Shown here: piece by piece, positions 6,958-8,460 of the stretch
How positions within the stretch are numbered: the stretch's first letter is position 1
Layout: each line of letters starts with the position of its first letter
Notes under the pieces: model-generated
What the model was told of the DNA's origin: nothing
Database searches by the model: none
What the model saw: the letters and a program-made list of their open reading frames with translations, nothing else
NCBI GenBank assembly: GCA_947302865.1
Contig: CAMYWS010000039.1
Location: forward strand, 1-8,460
From: an uncultured Clostridia bacterium
GTDB lineage: Bacteria; Bacillota_A; Clostridia; Christensenellales; CAG-138
Length of the DNA: 8,460 nucleotides
Reading direction: 5' to 3'
Position numbers and translations under genes: made by a program

Positions 6958-7911
6958 TCAATAATAAAACTGTTCTGTCTGCAATTTCTGAAGCAAACGT
7001 TCAATCTCCTCGCTGTCAGTCATCGGTGGCAGGAGAAACGTCACGAACAACTCCTTTTCCTCTCCCGACAGAACGCTGTTTTTCAATTCGGAAACGGTTT
7101 GCTCGTTCCCATAGTCCCGCATCCAGTCCTCCACGCCGTACACCTCGAAGCGCAGATTTGAGAACAATGTCCAATCAAAGGAAACGGCTCTCTGCCTTGA
7201 AAGCTTTGCCGTGACGGAGATACCGTCAAAATCAATCTCAATATCGCAAAGCCCCATCACGCTGATCACCGGAATCGGATATGCGTCTCCGTGACAGGCC
7301 CCTTCCGTGTCTTTATGATAATGTCCGTTATAATACCCGCTCTCGATCCTGTTTGCAAAATGCAAATCATTGAGGTCGGCAAGTATTGCACGCCTTTTTT
7401 CATCTAGCGGTCGATAGAGTCGATTCAATACATACCGCGTGTCATCGCACATGACAACCTCCCGGTTTTCTTCCCGATCCTCTTTCGGAATGCCGTATTC
7501 CCTGTTCATGGCCTCCTTGGAAACGACCCATTGCTTGCCGAATTTACAGGCGTCTACGCCGTTCACGATCTTCCCATAGGAAATTGCTTTGCGCAGCGTA
7601 CTCTCATTCAGCCCCCATAACTGCGTTGCCTCGGTAAAGGCAATCAGCCCGTCAAAAGGTGTTTTGATCGTCCTGCCGTTTTCGTACAATTCGTTGCACG
7701 ACAGGTCCAGATCATCGTCCCAAACAATTCCATAACCGCCGGCATCGACTTCTACGCCGGCAAATCGCTCCGGCATGTCCAAAAATGCGTGAAAAGGAGC
7801 CCACTTTTGAAACAACGGTGCAATGTCGTAAATCTTGGTCACGCCTTCAGCGAATTGCACGCATAGCTTCCAATCCGACAACGCGGTGACTGCTTTGACC
7901 TTATGAAACAT
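6958..7911 (-). CDS. DUF2442 / helix-turn-helix protein with unrecognised C-terminal domain
   Basis: A 317-residue, probably soluble protein in three parts. Residues 1-80 match DUF2442: VKAVTALSDWKLCVQFAEG, then YDIAPLF, GGYGIVWDDDLDLSCNELYE. Residues about 88-140 look like a DNA-binding helix-turn-helix with a following wing: AFTEATQLWGLNESTLRKAI, then GKQWVVSKEAMNREYG. Residues about 155-317 form a mixed domain with DIEIDFDGISVTAKLSRQRA (223-242) and FEVYGVEDWMRDYG (255-268), which I do not recognise. The ATG at 7911 follows the DUF4160 stop by 11 bases and its Shine-Dalgarno GAGGTG overlaps that stop, so the two are coupled. The helix-turn-helix makes it the likely repressor at the palindrome at 8206-8231. 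DUF2442 and DUF4160 genes often adjoin, and a toxin-antitoxin-like role is possible but unproven. GC content is clearly lower than in the neighbouring genes in the lines I sampled. Confidence 0.82.
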   Translation of the reverse strand: MFHKVKAVTALSDWKLCVQFAEGVTKIYDIAPLFQKWAPFHAFLDMPERFAGVEVDAGGYGIVWDDDLDLSCNELYENGRTIKTPFDGLIAFTEATQLWGLNESTLRKAISYGKIVNGVDACKFGKQWVVSKEAMNREYGIPKEDREENREVVMCDDTRYVLNRLYRPLDEKRRAILADLNDLHFANRIESGYYNGHYHKDTEGACHGDAYPIPVISVMGLCDIEIDFDGISVTAKLSRQRAVSFDWTLFSNLRFEVYGVEDWMRDYGNEQTVSELKNSVLSGEEKELFVTFLLPPMTDSEEIERLLQKLQTEQFYY

Positions 7912-7922
7912 CCTGTTTCACC

Positions 7923-8176
7923 TCATTCCAACGGAGCAAGCTTGATAAACTCCTGCGTTTCCCACATCTTCAAAAGATCCGCCTTGTGCAGTTCTACCCA
8001 TTCCCGTACCATGCTGAGCGCTTTCGGCGGCAAATGCCCCTCCAGCACTTCCCCGCTTTGTATCACGATTTCCGCCATATCGTCTCCATACAGCGCATGA
8101 ATATGCGGCGGATTATGCTCGGCCTGCTGAAAATACATACGAATGACAATCCCGTAAATCTGGATAATATCGGCAT
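7923..8176 (-). CDS. DUF4160 protein, with an apparent one-base frameshift near the start
   Basis: The body is a clear DUF4160 protein of unknown biochemical activity: GIVIRMYF, then EHNPPHIHALYGDDMAEIVI, SGEVLEGHLPPKALSMVREW and ELHKADLLKMWE, ending in KLAPLE, about 85 residues. The family begins MPxISxFYGI. The ATG at 8174-8176 has an ideal AGGAGG seven bases upstream and encodes MPILSRF, but that frame then stops at 8063-8065 after 37 residues. The conserved body lies in another frame, joined if one T is added to, or re-read from, the TTT at 8156-8158, which restores MPILSRFYGIVIRMYF. An alternative ATG at 8199-8201 is in frame with the body, but it lies at about the expected start of transcription and has the Shine-Dalgarno inside its coding region, so I reject it. 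The gene may be inactive, mis-sequenced, or recoded. It is first in a two-gene unit with the DUF2442 protein. Confidence 0.75.
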
Positions 8177-8189
8177 GCTGACACCTCCT
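8174..8189 (-). promoter_or_regulatory. Shine-Dalgarno and start codon that define the DUF4160 start
   Basis: AGGAGG (8184-8189), seven spacer bases, then ATG (8174-8176). This is the best ribosome site in the window. It points to an ATG out of frame with the conserved DUF4160 body, which is the main evidence for a frameshift at 8156-8158. Confidence 0.8.
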
Positions 8190-8205
8190 GTAATGATTCA
8201 TTGCT

Positions 8206-8234
8206 ATTATATCACGTTACCGTGATATAATCAA
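8206..8234 (-). promoter_or_regulatory. Promoter with embedded palindromic operator for the DUF4160-DUF2442 unit
   Basis: On the minus strand, TTGATT (8229-8234), a 17-base spacer and TATAAT (8206-8211) preceded by TGA form a good extended -10 promoter, with a start of transcription near 8199. A perfect inverted repeat with 11-bp arms (8206-8216 and 8221-8231, four-base centre) fills the spacer and overlaps both hexamers. A protein bound here would block RNA polymerase. The second gene of the unit encodes a helix-turn-helix protein, so autorepression is the natural reading, though binding is inferred. By symmetry the plus strand also reads TGATATAAT (8223-8231), but without a good -35 or a downstream gene. 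Confidence 0.75.
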
Positions 8235-8245
8235 TCTTTTTTCAT

Positions 8246-8277
8246 AAAAAATGCCTGTTGCTTTCATGCAGCAGGCA
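8246..8277 (-). terminator. Intrinsic terminator of dnaB
   Basis: On the minus strand a 10-bp stem (8268-8277 with 8252-8261, one C-A mismatch, six-base loop) is followed directly by six T residues (8246-8251). It begins seven bases after the dnaB stop and ends 12 bases before the -35 box of the next unit, so the DUF4160 unit is transcribed independently. Confidence 0.85.
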
Positions 8278-8284
8278 GCCAATA

Positions 8285-8460
8285 TTATGCCTCTTCCGCC
8301 AATGTACGGAATCTCGTGTACTCGCCCTGGAAGACGAGCTTGCAGGTCTCGATCGGGCCGTGACGGTTCTTGGCGACGATCGCCTCGCTCTCGTTGCCCG
8401 CGGTTTCGTCGTAGACGGCGGCGCGGTACAGGAGGATGACCATATCCGCGTCCTGCTCGA
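8285..8460 (-). CDS. dnaB: Replicative DNA helicase DnaB, C-terminal 57 residues only
   Basis: The visible end of a protein whose start lies beyond the right edge. It reads EQDADMVILLYRAAVYDE, then EAIVAKNRHGPIETCKLVFQ and GEYTRF, ending in RTLAEEA and a TAA stop at 8285-8287. EQDAD-hydrophobic-YR, the AKNRHGP segment (usually AKxRNGP, with His here for the usual Asn) and GEYTRF are the characteristic end of the RecA-like motor domain of DnaB, the hexameric ring helicase that unwinds DNA at the replication fork. The KNR/GP segment includes the arginine-finger region of the family. The N-terminal domain and Walker motifs are outside the window. A terminator follows, so it is the last gene of its transcript. 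Confidence 0.9.
   Translation of the reverse strand, partial: EQDADMVILLYRAAVYDETAGNESEAIVAKNRHGPIETCKLVFQGEYTRFRTLAEEA

Noticed and set aside
6908..8284. Whether the DUF4160/DUF2442 unit is a mobile element with ends or target duplications
   Set aside because: The inverted repeats present are explained as terminators and operator; I saw no matching terminal repeats, integrase or transposase, so only the lower GC hints at transfer.
8251..8439. A 62-codon plus-strand frame at the right edge
   Set aside because: It overlaps the dnaB terminator and is antisense to the clear DnaB C-terminus; its product is Arg-rich without features.

Overview
The window looks like chromosomal DNA from a Gram-positive member of the Bacillota, most likely a fairly GC-rich clostridial lineage. 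The signs are a ylxM-ffh pair (a layout typical of Bacillota), strong Shine-Dalgarno sites, consensus or extended -10 promoters, and an RND permease with no partner genes. I cannot place it to genus.

Layout from left to right. Positions 1-1256 (minus) hold the ylxM-ffh operon for the signal recognition particle; ffh runs off the left edge. It is driven by a near-perfect promoter whose transcript should begin with a 12-bp hairpin. Positions 1385-2791 (minus) encode a multi-pass glycosyltransferase of the PIG-V-like mannosyltransferase family, with its own promoter and terminator. A divergent intergenic region (2792-2968) also carries the promoter of a large RND permease (2969-6907, plus). That permease has about 270 residues of coiled coil inserted in its first extracytoplasmic domain. 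A convergent bidirectional terminator (6911-6948) closes it.

Positions 6958-8176 (minus) form a small two-gene unit of visibly lower GC: a DUF4160 protein followed by a 317-residue protein made of DUF2442, a helix-turn-helix and an unrecognised C-terminal domain. A perfect 11-bp inverted repeat lies between the -35 and -10 of its promoter, as expected for an autoregulated cassette. The DUF4160 gene appears to carry a one-base frameshift just after its start. Positions 8285-8460 (minus) hold the C-terminus of the replicative helicase DnaB, followed by its own terminator.

The core genes (ffh, ylxM, dnaB) are housekeeping. The most interesting parts are the DUF4160/DUF2442-HTH cassette with its operator and apparent frameshift, and the coiled-coil RND permease. 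No stretch of more than 300 bases lacks a gene, and I saw no tRNA, rRNA, insertion sequence or CRISPR array.
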